DNA of 64,000 nucleotides from Flavobacterium covae (GTDB lineage Bacteria; Bacteroidota; Bacteroidia; Flavobacteriales; Flavobacteriaceae): NCBI GenBank assembly GCA_019565575.1, contig CP067379.1, positions 3,100,001 to 3,164,000 of the forward strand, read 5' to 3'. Shown piece by piece: positions 10,509 to 19,833 of this stretch (position 1 is its first letter; each line of letters starts with the position of its first letter). The notes under the pieces were generated by a model. It saw only the letters and a program-made list of their open reading frames with translations, ran no database searches and was not told where the DNA came from. The position numbers and the translations under genes were made by a program.

Positions 10509-11050
10509 CATCCTTGCTCTTAGTTCTTATTAATCTTGCTTTACCCCAAAGAACATTCATTCAGAAAACAAACACACTTCTCTAAATAGAACTGAAATAA
10601 CAATATACGGATAGATGTAACAATGTTTTTAAAATAAAACCCAGATTACGCGTTAGACTTTGTGATGATAATGAAAAGAATAAGGATAGAAAAATACACC
10701 TATTTTTTTTATCGCAGCCACCGTTGTACTTCATTGAAGGCAAGAAATAACGTACTTTTTTAAAATCGAAGTCTTTTTATCTGTCATAAATTCCTAATAT
10801 ACAATTTAGTTTTATAGTAGTACAACCTCTATTTTTTTATATAGAATAAGAATGTCCTAAAAGGTTGTAACCTTTATCCTCTGTTTGAAAAGAAAAGTTC
10901 GAACGAATTAAACAAGCGAAATACACATAATACTAAAAATGTGTTCTTACTTCGTCGAAGTGACAAACTGGATATTGAATTACTATTTTTTAGGACATCC
11001 TTTATATTAAAAGTCTAAAATAAAATAGTTTTTTTCTTTTAAAACGATCC
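10509..11050. repeat. gene-free stretch with a degenerate MITE-like element at 10852-10998
   Basis: No credible gene. The segment 10852-10998 has inverted ends TGTCCTAAAA / TTTTAGGACA and an internal CGTCGAAGTGACAAACT that resembles the interior of the ~157-bp repeat family at 25.4-27.0 kb, so it is probably a diverged member. 10509-10851 shows nothing I recognise. Confidence 0.5.
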
Positions 11051-11904
11051 TTAATTAGTAAAATCTTGATCTTCTAATTTAGCATCTGCTATTTTATTAT
11101 TATGTAATTTAACAGGGTTTTTAGATTTTTTCATTCTTAAGTTTAAGAATTCTACAAATAGAGAGAAAAAGATTGAGAAATATAAATATCCTTTAGGAAT
11201 ACTATGTACTTCTGTGCCTCCAAAGAAAGCAATATGAGCAAGATGTCCTCCTTCTGCTAACAACATTACACCTATTAGTATTAAGAATGATAACCCTAAA
11301 ATTTGAATCGTTGGGTGATTATTTACAAATTTACTCACTGGTCCCGCAAATATCATCATAATAACAATTGAAATAATAATTGAAAGAATCATAATCACTA
11401 AAGCTCCTTCATATCCAAAACCCTCAGGGGCAGGTTTCATACTTACCAATCCAACAGCGGTTAAAATACTATCAAAAGAAAAAACTAAATTTAGTGCTGC
11501 AATTTGAAAAACAGCTGCTGACAAACTACTACTTGCACTTCCTTTTTCACCTTCTTCTTCGCCTTCTAGTTTGTGATGTATTTCAGATACTGATTTGTAT
11601 AATAAAAACAAACCTCCTCCAAATATGATAAGACTTTGCCCTGTTATTCCTGCTTGAAGCCATCCCCAATCAAGGTGAAATAAAACTTCTTGCAAGCTTA
11701 AAACCCATGTAATACCAAATAGTAATACAATACGAAAAGCCATGGCTAATAACAACCCTATTCGACGCGCTTTGGGTTGCTCTTCCTCTTTTAATTTTCG
11801 GAAACGATTGATAAAAAAACAATGTTATCAATTCCTAAAATAATTTCTAAAAATGTTAAAGTTAATAATGCTATCCAAGCATCTGGGTTAAATAAGATTT
11901 CCAT
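11051..11904 (-). CDS. TerC-family integral membrane protein (frame interrupted)
   Basis: About 284 residues with seven or more membrane helices. TerC hallmarks: LEIILGIDNIVFLSIVS near the N-terminus and NLVFSFDSILTAVGLV in the middle, each with the conserved D in the membrane. One A is missing from a run at 11795-11798, so the true start is ATG 11904 (MEILFNPDAWIALLTL). The family is linked to tellurite resistance and metal (Mn2+) efflux or metalation of exported proteins; which role applies here is not visible. It is flanked by non-operonic spacing. Confidence 0.88.
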
Positions 11905-11938
11905 TTTGTTTTTTTGAATTTACAATCATTATACGCGA

Positions 11939-12310
11939 CTATTTTATTTTTGTTACAAAACCTTTTTGTTTTTTTGATTCTCCTACAAAACAATATTCAA
12001 AATAATAACCTTTTTGATTGGTACTCAGTATCTTTATCTGAATTGCTTTTTTTTCTTCTAAATTTTTAGGATTTACTTTTTGCAGTATGTATTCGCAATC
12101 GTTAACCCATCGTACTTTAGCTGTATCTATTTTTCCTCCAAATGTTTCTATTTGTAAAGAATCATTACGTACAAAAGTAGAAGTGTGTTTAACCCCTTCT
12201 ATTTCTTCATCAAATTTAAAAGTACCTGTTTTAAAATCATTGCAATTACGTTCTACATTATAACAAGAAACAAAAAAAAGTGTTAGAAGGAAAAATAAAT
12301 TTTTAAACAT
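11939..12310 (-). CDS. small lipoprotein of unknown function
   Basis: 123 residues. The N-terminus MFKNLFFLLTLFFVSCYN is a lipoprotein signal with the lipobox cysteine at position 16. The mature part is beta-rich and carries two further cysteines (NDCEY, EYCFVG). Flavobacterial homologues are sometimes labelled DNA topoisomerase IV in databases, which this sequence does not support: no topoisomerase motif is present. Periplasmic-face anchoring is inferred from the lipobox. Confidence 0.75.
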   Translation of the reverse strand: MFKNLFFLLTLFFVSCYNVERNCNDFKTGTFKFDEEIEGVKHTSTFVRNDSLQIETFGGKIDTAKVRWVNDCEYILQKVNPKNLEEKKAIQIKILSTNQKGYYFEYCFVGESKKQKGFVTKIK

Positions 12311-12331
12311 TTTAATAGTTGTTTAAGGATT

Positions 12332-12871
12332 TTATAAATTATTTTCTTTTGAAAATTTGATATTATTATATTCTTTTGATTGATTTTTAAGAATAGATAA
12401 ACTGTTCCAAGTTTTATTTTTTAGCATTTTAGCATAAAAAACAATTTGTCCGATATGATATGGATAATGTGCTAACTGACGATTAATAGCATCTATAACA
12501 GTTTGTTCTTCATTTCGAATGTAAATAATTTGACTTAAATTTTGAGGTTTTAAGTCATTAATTGCATCAAAAAAACATTTCCATCCTTTTTCCCATAAGA
12601 CTAAAAGCTCTTCCTTAGTCATTATTTTATTTTCAAATTCAGCATCTCGATCACGCCATTCTTTCTCTCCATCAGAAGTAAGAAAATCGGTCCAACGAGA
12701 TAACATATTACCCGCTATATGTTGTAGTATTACAGCAATTGAATTGGTATCTTCGTTAGACATTACAAATAATTGTTCTGAATTCAACTGATCTATAGCC
12801 TTCTCAGCAATAGTTTTGTAATAAAACATCTGTTTTTTTACACTTTCTAAATAGAGATTAGTATTTTCCAT
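12332..12871 (-). CDS. DUF1572 protein of the DinB/YfiT four-helix superfamily
   Basis: 179 residues from ATG 12871 (MENTNLYLESVKKQMFYYK). The three-histidine metal site of DinB-like folds is visible as LQHIAGNM and the pair in HYPYHIGQIVFYAKML. DinB-like proteins include thiol-S-transferases that use bacillithiol; since BshA is encoded at 54.6-55.7 kb, a thiol-transferase role is a reasonable inference, not a demonstration. The start overlaps the end of the upstream DUF6095 gene by 14 bases, so they form an operon. Confidence 0.82.
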   Translation of the reverse strand: MENTNLYLESVKKQMFYYKTIAEKAIDQLNSEQLFVMSNEDTNSIAVILQHIAGNMLSRWTDFLTSDGEKEWRDRDAEFENKIMTKEELLVLWEKGWKCFFDAINDLKPQNLSQIIYIRNEEQTVIDAINRQLAHYPYHIGQIVFYAKMLKNKTWNSLSILKNQSKEYNNIKFSKENNL

Positions 12872-13085
12872 CAAACAAACTTTTCATGATAGTCTGAATT
12901 CCTTTGAATATAAGATATATTGAAAAGAAACATAAAATAACTCCTAGACCTAGAACAGGAATATAAAATGGATGCCCTTGATTTTTGAATGCGCTAAAAA
13001 TAACAGACGGCCCTATGAACATAAGAGGCAGAGCCATTGCTAACGTTTTTATTCCTTTTAATAAAACATCTTTATTAGTTGACAT
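12858..13085 (-). CDS. DUF6095 small two-helix membrane protein
   Basis: 75 residues: a short charged start (MSTNKDVLLKGIK), helix one (ALPLMFIGPSVIF), a short loop with QGHPFYIP, helix two (LGVILCFFSIYLIF) and a short tail. Conserved in flavobacteria between murQ and other genes; function unknown. It lies 22 bases after murQ and overlaps the DUF1572 gene, suggesting a single transcript. Confidence 0.8.
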   Translation of the reverse strand: MSTNKDVLLKGIKTLAMALPLMFIGPSVIFSAFKNQGHPFYIPVLGLGVILCFFSIYLIFKGIQTIMKSLFDGKY

Positions 13086-13107
13086 ATTGATTAATGTTGT
13101 TTATATT

Positions 13108-13918
13108 TTAAAGATAATTTACAATTGCTTTTCTAACACTTCCATGTTCTTTTAAAAGTCTTTCGGCTTCCTGATAATTTACAGGTATTTCATTCATTAT
13201 CATTCTTACGCCGCGATCAATTAGTTTTATGTTACTTAATTGCATATCAACCATTTTATTCCCTTTTATATGTCCTAATTGAATCATAGTAGAGGTTGAA
13301 ATCATATTTAAAACTAACTTTTGAGCTGTACCTGCTTTCATACGACTACTTCCTGTTACAAATTCTGGCCCTACAACTACTTCTATGGGAAATGTAGAGG
13401 TTAATGCTAAGGGACTTCCAGCGTTGCAGGTAATTCCGCCTGTTATAATCCCTTTATCATTGCATTTTTCTAACCCTCCTAAAACATAAGGTGTAGTTCC
13501 CGAAGCGGCTATACCTATAACGACATCATCTTTATTTATATCCCATGCTTCTAAATCATTCCATGCTTGTTCTCTATCATCTTCTGCAAATTCTACTGCT
13601 TTTCGGATAGCGGTGTCTCCTCCTGCTATTATTCCTATGACTCTATCAAACGGAACTCCAAACGTAGGAGGGCATTCTGGAAGCATCTACAATTCCTAAT
13701 CTTCCAGAAGTTCCAGCTCCTATATAAAACAATCTTCCGCCTATTTTCATCTTTTCTACAATTTGATGAACTAATGCTTCTATTTGTGGCAATGCTTTTT
13801 CTATTGCCAAGGGAACGGTTTTATCCTCATTGTTAATATTAATCAATAAGTCATGAACCGACATTTTTTCTAAATCTTGATATTCTGATGATTGTTCTGT
13901 GGTTTTTATGAAGGTCAT
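13108..13918 (-). CDS. murQ: N-acetylmuramic acid 6-phosphate etherase (frame interrupted)
   Basis: About 269 residues. A SIS-fold enzyme that cleaves the lactyl ether of MurNAc-6-P to GlcNAc-6-P in peptidoglycan recycling. Seen: [14 protein letters not shown] at the start, the sugar-phosphate loop [18 protein letters not shown], and the family signature [10 protein letters not shown] followed by IIAGGDTAI and [20 protein letters not shown]. One extra base near 13680 (TCCAGA instead of TCCGA) splits the frame; all motifs fit when it is removed. Heads the murQ-DUF6095-DUF1572 group. Confidence 0.93.
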
Positions 13919-13958
13919 TTTTTATACATTTAAAGTGAAAGCATCTTTAATTTACATT

Positions 13959-14651
13959 TTACATAAAATAAGCTAAAACAATTCCCAATATAATAGCAAT
14001 TAATTTAGCTAGATTAAATTTATGTCCTTCACTACTTTCAAAAATAATAGTAGAAGAAATATGAAATAAAATACCTATAACAAATGCTGTAATTTCTTTA
14101 TGAAAAGGTACAAGAAAATTCATACTAACTGAAATATACGTTCCCATAGGAGTCATTAAAGCAAAGCTTAACATAAATATAGCTATTTGAATTTTATTTA
14201 GATGGGATTGAATTAAAAAAATTGTCAAAATAATTGCAATAGGAAAGTGATGTATTGATATTCCCCATGCCACATGAGGGTGTTGACTGATTGGCATTCC
14301 CTCTAATAGAGCATGCAAACACAGACTTACAAATAAAGCCCAAGGAATATGTGCTAAATCATTGTGTCCATGTACATGACCGTGTTCTGCTCCTTGTGAA
14401 AAATATTCTAAGATAATCTGAAATAAAATTCCAGCCATAATAAACATTCCTATATTGTTATGCAAATGCTCCCCTATCTCCTTATTTACACCTGTAAAAA
14501 TTTGAGGAAGCAAATGAGAAACAGTCAACGCTAATAGAAAAGAACCACTAAAAGCTAATAATAATTTTAGATTCTTCTTGTTTTTAGGTTGCAAAAAAAT
14601 AGCTACTATATAACCTAATACAACAGATAAAAAAGGAATTAAATATATCAT
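13959..14651 (-). CDS. ZIP-family divalent metal transporter
   Basis: 230 residues, eight predicted membrane helices. The paired metal-site helices of ZIP proteins are recognisable: HLLPQIFTG in helix II region, HALLEGMPIS in helix IV and ISIHHFPIAIIL in helix V. A histidine-rich loop (HGHVHGHND) lies between helices III and IV, as in most ZIPs. Imports or exports Zn2+/Fe2+ across the inner membrane; direction not deducible. Frame intact. Confidence 0.9.
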   Translation of the reverse strand: MIYLIPFLSVVLGYIVAIFLQPKNKKNLKLLLAFSGSFLLALTVSHLLPQIFTGVNKEIGEHLHNNIGMFIMAGILFQIILEYFSQGAEHGHVHGHNDLAHIPWALFVSLCLHALLEGMPISQHPHVAWGISIHHFPIAIILTIFLIQSHLNKIQIAIFMLSFALMTPMGTYISVSMNFLVPFHKEITAFVIGILFHISSTIIFESSEGHKFNLAKLIAIILGIVLAYFM

Positions 14652-14727
14652 TTATGTTTATTTCTGATAAATTCATTTGAAAAGCGGATTTTGAAATAAA
14701 CCAATATTCAAATGAATCCGTCAACTT

Positions 14728-15492
14728 TTATTTAAAAATCATTATTAATCGTTCCGATTCGTTTTTATAAAACTTACGCAGTTTATAATCTCCAAAAATT
14801 TCTAAAAGGTAGATCCCTGCTTCTTCCATCATAGTTTCAAAATCTTGTAGTGTCAAGGCACGAACTTTTTCTGTAAAATGGTATTTTTTCCCTTTATCTT
14901 CAAAATTAATTTCTTTAAAAATATGTCCTTCTCTTAGATCCCTTTTAATATAAAAATCAATTCCATCAACTGTTTTGATCTCTTCAGGAACTAAATTATT
15001 GATCACATAATTAACATTTAAAAAATCAATAACCGCAAAACCATATTCCGTTAAGCTTTCCTTGATAGCTATTAAGGTTTTTAAATTATCACTTTCATTC
15101 TCAAAATAACCAAAACTAGTAAAAAGATTAAATACCGCATCGTATTTTTCTTCTGTACGTTCGCGCATATCATGTACCTTAAATTGTAACTTTTCATTAC
15201 TAAACTGAGCTGCTTCTGAAATGCTGTTTTCTGCTAAATCTACTCCTGTAACATCATATCCTAATTGATTCAGATAAATAGAATGTCGTCCTTTTCCACA
15301 CGCTAAATCTAGAATTTTAGCTTCTTTAGGTAAGTTTAAATAATGTGTTAAGTTATCCATGAATAACTGTGCTTCTTGGTCATTTCGTTCTTTATAAAGA
15401 ATATGATAATAAGGGGAATTAAACCAAGTTTCAAACCAATTTTCTGATTTGGCTTCTGGGGTCTGTGCTTTATGATTTGATAATTCTGACAT
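14728..15492 (-). CDS. class I SAM-dependent methyltransferase
   Basis: 254 residues. SAM-binding motif I is ILDLACGKGRHSIYLNQLG with the acidic end of strand two at TGVDLAE; post-motif FNLFTSFGYFEN follows. The substrate is unknown. The N-terminal leader up to about residue 20 is charged and poorly conserved in type, then WFETWFNSPYYHILYKERN, which is characteristic of a flavobacterial subfamily. Divergent from the THUMP methyltransferase gene at 15625. Confidence 0.88.
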   Translation of the reverse strand: MSELSNHKAQTPEAKSENWFETWFNSPYYHILYKERNDQEAQLFMDNLTHYLNLPKEAKILDLACGKGRHSIYLNQLGYDVTGVDLAENSISEAAQFSNEKLQFKVHDMRERTEEKYDAVFNLFTSFGYFENESDNLKTLIAIKESLTEYGFAVIDFLNVNYVINNLVPEEIKTVDGIDFYIKRDLREGHIFKEINFEDKGKKYHFTEKVRALTLQDFETMMEEAGIYLLEIFGDYKLRKFYKNESERLIMIFK

Positions 15493-15624
15493 TTATACTT
15501 ATTTGCATACAAATTTAAAGTATTTTTGCATTCCAATTTCAGTTTTAAAATTTCATGTTTGAAAATATTATAGGATTTGAGATTGGGAAATTAAAATTTT
15601 GACTATTGGAATTTAAAATAATTT

Positions 15625-16776
15625 ATGGATAATAATTTTAAAATGGTTGCTAAGACACTTTTTGGTTTGGAAGAAGTGTTGGCAAAAGAACTACAAGTTT
15701 TAGGTGCTCAAAAAGTAGAAATAGGAACTCGTATGGTGAGTTTTCTAGGCGATAAAGGATTTATGTACAAAGCTAATTTAGCATTGCGTACAGCCTTAAA
15801 AATATTAAAACCAATTCATCAATTTAGAGTTTATAACGAATCTAGTTTATATAAAGGGATTCAACAAATAGATTGGGCTCAATATTTTGGAGCCAATCAA
15901 ACTTTTGTAATTGACACAACGGTAAATTCAGAATATTTTAATCATTCGCAATTTGTGGCATTAAAATGCAAAGATGCCATTGTAGATCAATTTAAAGAAA
16001 AATTAGGCCATCGTCCGAGTATTGACAAAGAACGTCCAGATATACGTATCAATGTACATATTGATAGAGAAAACTGTTCTGTTTCCTTAGATTCTTCAGG
16101 AGATTCTTTACACCATAGAGGATATAAAACAGCAACCAATATTGCGCCTATAAATGAAGTATTAGCAGCTGGAATATTATTATTATCAGGATGGGATGGT
16201 AGTTGTCATTTTATGGATCCCATGTGTGGTTCAGGCACTATTTTAGCCGAGGCTGCTATGATTGCTTGCAACATTCCTGCCAATATCAATCGCAAGGAAT
16301 TTGCTTTTGAAAAATGGAATGATTGGGATAATGATTTATTTGATAAAATAATGGATTCATTGTTAAACAAAACAAAAGAATTTCATTATAAAATTATCGG
16401 TTACGATAAAGCTCCAAGTGCTGTAATGAAAGCCCGAACCAATATTACACAAGCCAATCTAGATGAATACATCATTATTCGCGAACAAAACTTTTTTGAA
16501 ACTAAAAAAACATTGGAAGGTCCATTACACATGGTTTTTAATCCACCCTATGGAGAGCGTCTTGATATTCATTTAGAACGTTTTTATCGCGAAATAGGTG
16601 ATACCCTAAAACAAGGATATCCAAACACCCATGCTTGGTTCATAACGGGTAATATAGACGCATTGAAATTCGTAGGATTAAAACCTTCAAGAAAGATCAA
16701 ACTATTCAATGGAAAGCTAGAAACCCGTTTAGCTAAATTTGAAATGTATGAAGGTAGTAAAAAGGAAAATTTTTAA
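15625..16776 (+). CDS. THUMP-domain class I RNA methyltransferase (RlmKL N-half/YpsC type)
   Basis: 383 residues. Residues 1-160 form the THUMP/ferredoxin-like RNA-binding region (MVAKTLFGLEEVLAKEL); the Rossmann domain carries MDPMCGSGTILAEAAMIA (SAM site) and the amino-methyltransferase motif IV NPPYGER. This NPPY motif implies methylation of an exocyclic amino group, as in RlmL-type m2G of 23S rRNA; the exact target is inference. Frame intact, own transcription unit. Confidence 0.9.
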   Translation: MDNNFKMVAKTLFGLEEVLAKELQVLGAQKVEIGTRMVSFLGDKGFMYKANLALRTALKILKPIHQFRVYNESSLYKGIQQIDWAQYFGANQTFVIDTTVNSEYFNHSQFVALKCKDAIVDQFKEKLGHRPSIDKERPDIRINVHIDRENCSVSLDSSGDSLHHRGYKTATNIAPINEVLAAGILLLSGWDGSCHFMDPMCGSGTILAEAAMIACNIPANINRKEFAFEKWNDWDNDLFDKIMDSLLNKTKEFHYKIIGYDKAPSAVMKARTNITQANLDEYIIIREQNFFETKKTLEGPLHMVFNPPYGERLDIHLERFYREIGDTLKQGYPNTHAWFITGNIDALKFVGLKPSRKIKLFNGKLETRLAKFEMYEGSKKENF

Positions 16777-16838
16777 ACACCAATAGTTAAAATTACCCTA
16801 TCATTAATTCAGCCGTTATTATTTTAAAAATATAAATA

Positions 16839-17048
16839 TTGAAAAATATAATTCTAGAATGTTTATTAAGTAGTATACAAACACTGTATTATTTTGCATT
16901 AATAGAATTATTTTTTTCTTTATTTAACTCAACCCTTAGTTATAGGAACAAACACCCCTTTACATTATTAGTTTTCTTAATATTGGTTTTAATAATAAAG
17001 CAGGATACAATTTTATTCAAAAAAGATTACATCTACACTAAAATCTAA
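16839..17048 (+). CDS. possible small hydrophobic protein (69 aa)
   Basis: A frame from TTG 16839 encoding two hydrophobic stretches separated by NSTLSYRNKHP. There is no ATG start and no clear ribosome site, and the sequence is low-complexity Leu/Ile/Phe, which AT-rich DNA produces by chance. It lies between two plus-strand genes. Listed as doubtful. Confidence 0.25.
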   Translation: MKNIILECLLSSIQTLYYFALIELFFSLFNSTLSYRNKHPFTLLVFLILVLIIKQDTILFKKDYIYTKI

Positions 17049-17096
17049 ATAAAAACTTAATCAATTTTTACGTACAAAAATTCTAAAAAACATATA

Positions 17097-17330
17097 ATGA
17101 ACAAAAAAACAAAAACCTTTATTTATAATTTTTTATCCTTCGCTCTTTTCTTTTTTTCAGCACGTTACTTGGTTAATCAATATACCCATTTAAATGGCTG
17201 GTGGATTCCTATGACTGCTTTTGTTATTAGCACCATATTAGCACCTAAATTTCAAGCAATTACAACACGTGATGGAGAAAAAATTTTTATGAAGTGGATT
17301 TTTATTAAAGGTGTTAAAACAATAGAATAA
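17097..17330 (+). CDS. small conserved-type membrane protein (77 aa)
   Basis: ATG start, 77 residues. A basic N-terminus (MNKKTKTF) is followed by a membrane helix (FLSFALFFFSARYLV), a loop NQYTHLNGWW, and a second helix ending at ISTILAPKFQ, then a soluble tail with TTRDGEKIFMKWIF. Two-helix hairpin topology; function unknown. Well-formed codons and a clean stop make it more credible than the preceding frame. Confidence 0.6.
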   Translation: MNKKTKTFIYNFLSFALFFFSARYLVNQYTHLNGWWIPMTAFVISTILAPKFQAITTRDGEKIFMKWIFIKGVKTIE

Positions 17331-17336
17331 CAAAAA

Positions 17337-17471
17337 GGGTGTTCTAAAAGTTCGCAATCTTTCATTGGATCAAAAAGAAACTCAAACGAAATCTCATAGT
17401 CCTTGATAAGATAACTTTTCTTCCCGTTGAAGCAACAAGTTAAACATTAAGTTACTGCTTTTTAAACACCC
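17337..17471. repeat. MITE-like element, diverged (135 bp)
   Basis: Imperfect inverted ends GGGTGTTCTAAAAG (17337) and CTTTTTAAACACCC (17471). Just inside is GTTCGCAATCTT, identical to the start of the ~157-bp repeat family arrayed at 25.4-27.0 kb. It lies directly after the small membrane gene and marks the left edge of the accessory region. Confidence 0.5.
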
Positions 17472-17526
17472 ACTTCCCTTTTTCATACCTTTATAAACAC
17501 AAACTCTATGTTTTTTCCTAGATTAT

Positions 17527-17815
17527 CTACAAATCCTTGTAACTAAACGTTACCCCTTTTGGATTTACCTCTTGAAGTCCGTGGTAGCTAATGGTGGGTA
17601 GTTCACAACGTTGTTGGAATCTTCCCAAAATAAAGCGCAACGGCAGCAACGTGCCGAGCATAATTACTAAAAGTACTTTGACTTCTACCGAGTATAGAAA
17701 TGCTACGCTCAAAACGGTAAATAAATTCGCTAAAGCCTTCTACTTCTCGTTTGGCTTGATTGAGGATTTTGTTTTCTCTTAAATCATCAGGATGCTTTTT
17801 TGTAGAGATAATAAA
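17527..17815 (-). pseudogene. relic of an IS91-like element (integrase N-terminus joined to transposase fragment)
   Basis: On the minus strand, bases 17782-17630 read as an integrase core-binding segment (QAKREVEGFSEFIYRFERS then ILGRSQSTFSNYARHVAAV). After a junction at about 17600-17630 comes a transposase-like segment TISYHGLQEVNPKGVTFSYK that ends at a stop. IS91-type modules of Bacteroidetes pair these two genes, so this is an internal-deletion derivative. The same joint occurs in the copy at 22.87-24.95 kb, so it was copied after the deletion. Confidence 0.6.
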
Positions 17816-17904
17816 TGATTAAGTTATCTTTGAAAGATAATCAAAATACACAATGCAACTACCGAAGGTTTAGTTCAATCGACAGCGTGTGTCCTGGATA
17901 TGCA

Positions 17905-17972
17905 GACTGGAAACAGAGGTTTCATTGTTCGTGCTCCGCACGCAACGAAAACTTAGCTGTCGTAGTAGCACC
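17905..17972 (-). repeat. attC-like hairpin, diverged, downstream of the Rpn genes
   Basis: Read on the minus strand the segment runs from CTACGACAGCTAAG through a hairpin GTTTTCGTTG / AACAATGAAACC to CCTCTGTTTCC. It resembles the element at 22597-22671, which has CAACAGCTAAGGTTTCGTTG and ACAATGAAACCTCTGTTG. The right recombination point is not clear. It lies just past the stop codon of the first Rpn copy, as terminal hairpins do in the cassette array. Confidence 0.45.
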
Positions 17973-17975
17973 TTA

Positions 17976-18836
17976 TTATAGTTTGTTGATTTCTTCTTTG
18001 CTTAAGCCTGTTGCCTGCGTAATGATTTCTACTGAAACACCTATTTTTTTTAAGGATTTAGCCGTTTCAATCTTTCCTTCCATCTTTCCTTCAATTAATC
18101 CCTCCATCTTTCCATCGTCGAAAGCAGTGTCAATAACGCCTTTTAAATCTCGGTAAACTTTAAGGCTGCTCTCGTATTTGTCTAAATCTAATTGCCCGAA
18201 ATTTGCCAATTCTGCCTTTTCAAAGGCTTGGGTAAATACTTCGTCTTTGAAAATTGTGGGAATATTTTGAAAATCTTCCAAGTTTTTGATGAAATATAAC
18301 CATTTGTCTAAACGGGAATTTAATTGGTTTTCCTGTTTGTTAAAATTGGGCATTTCTAAGTAGATATAGGTCAGTTTATCGTAAAATACTTTTCCGTTTT
18401 GGTTTTTTAGTTTGATGGTATGTACTACTTCGCTTCTTTCGGGTTCTGTTTCGTAATCGTCGAAGGTAAAATCTAAAACACCTACGCAATAAACCGCTTT
18501 CAAGTTATAGTTCCATTCGCCTTTTTCGGCTTGTTCTCTAATGGGAAATGTGGAGTAATAGATGGTTCTTTCTTTGAAGTAGTTTTGCTTGGCTTTTTGG
18601 AGTTCTACGATGAATTTTTCGCCTTTTTCGTTTTCGCAATAGATGTCGTAGATGGCTTTTCTGTCGAGGTCGCTCTGCCCGAGTTACTCGGTGTTTTTAA
18701 AAGAAAGTTCTTTGATCTGGTCATATTCTGGCAACAAGGCATTGAGGAAGTCGATAAGCAGGTTTTTACTGGCTTCTTCCCCAAATATCTTCTTAAACCC
18801 AAAATCCGTAAAGGGATTGATGTATTTTGCCTTCAT
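17976..18836 (-). pseudogene. Rpn-type PD-(D/E)XK nuclease, copy 1, nonsense mutation
   Basis: Same family as the two upstream copies, 287 codons. Codon 51 is TAA (18684-18686) where copies 2 and 3 have CAA (TEQLGQ), so a single C-to-T change truncates the protein after 50 residues; the rest of the frame is intact. The C-terminus differs from the others: DDGKMEGLIEGKMEGKIE followed by TAKSLKKIGVSVEIITQATG, against AKLMK.ENESIEKIIRYTG. All share the final GLSKEEINKL. The tandem period is exactly 923 bp. A short product from a downstream start is possible but unproven. Confidence 0.85.
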
Positions 18837-18910
18837 GTTCTCAACTTGTTTTCTTTGTCAAATTTACAAAAAATAATCTTTGATGTTAATGTTGCCTCTA
18901 GTATCTTATT

Positions 18911-19759
18911 TTAGAGCTTGTTGATTTCTTCTTTGGAAAGTCCTGTATATCTTATGATTTTTTCAATTGATTCGTTTTCCAATTTCATTAATTTCGCCAT
19001 TTCTATTTTTCCTTCCATCTTTCCTTCCATCTTTCCTTCGTCGAAAGCAGTGTCAATAACGCCTTTTAAATCTCGGTAAACTTTAAGGCTGCTCTCGTAT
19101 TTGTCTAAATCCAATTGCCCAAAATTTACCAACTCTGCTTTTTCAAAGGCTTGGGTAAATACTTCGTCTTTGAAAATTGTGGGAATATTTTGAAAATCTT
19201 CCAAGTTTTTGATGAAATATAACCATTTGTCTAAACGGGAATTTAATTGGTTTTCCTGTTTGTTAAAATTGGGCATTTCTAAGTAGATATAGGTCAGTTT
19301 ATCGTAAAATACTTTTCCGTTTTGGTTTTTTAGTTTGATGGTATGTACTACTTCGCTTCTTTCGGGTTCTGTTTCGTAATCGTCGAAGGTGAAATCTAAA
19401 ACACCTACGCAATAAACCGCTTTCAAGTTATAGTTCCATTCGCCTTTTTCGGCTTGTTCTCTAATGGGAAATGTGGAATAATAGATGGTTCTTTCTTTGA
19501 AGTAGTTTTGCTTGGCTTTTTGGAGTTCTACGATGAATTTTTCGCCTTTTTCGTTTTCGCAATAGATGTCGTAGATGGCTTTTCTGTCGAGGTCGCTCTG
19601 CCCGAGTTGCTCGGTGTTTTTAAAAGAAAGTTCTTTGATCTGGTCATATTCTGGCAACAAGGCATTGAGGAAGTCGATAAGCAGGTTTTTACTGGCTTCT
19701 TCCCCAAATATCTTCTTAAACCCAAAATCCGTAAAGGGATTGATGTATTTTGCCTTCAT
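18911..19759 (-). CDS. Rpn-type PD-(D/E)XK nuclease/putative transposase, copy 2
   Basis: 282 residues. Starts MKAKYINPFTDFGFKKIFG, the typical opening of the PDDEXK_2 (Rpn) family. The nuclease core is YDIYCENEKGEKFIVELQK, giving the D...ExQK pattern. The C-terminus carries a short acidic/basic repeat (EGKMEGKMEGKIE) before GLSKEEINKL. Rpn proteins of E. coli are DNA endonucleases that stimulate RecA-independent recombination, and variable C-terminal repeats set oligomer state; those are family facts. It is almost identical to copies 1 and 3, with 75-bp spacers also repeated. Confidence 0.85.
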   Translation of the reverse strand: MKAKYINPFTDFGFKKIFGEEASKNLLIDFLNALLPEYDQIKELSFKNTEQLGQSDLDRKAIYDIYCENEKGEKFIVELQKAKQNYFKERTIYYSTFPIREQAEKGEWNYNLKAVYCVGVLDFTFDDYETEPERSEVVHTIKLKNQNGKVFYDKLTYIYLEMPNFNKQENQLNSRLDKWLYFIKNLEDFQNIPTIFKDEVFTQAFEKAELVNFGQLDLDKYESSLKVYRDLKGVIDTAFDEGKMEGKMEGKIEMAKLMKLENESIEKIIRYTGLSKEEINKL

Positions 19760-19833
19760 GTTCTCAACTTGTTTTCTTTGTCAAATTTACAAAAAATAAT
19801 CTTTGATGTTGATGTTGCCTCTAGTATCTTATT

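Noticed and set aside
11939-12310. DNA topoisomerase IV label
   Set aside because: A 123-residue lipoprotein with no topoisomerase motif; the label would be a propagated database error.
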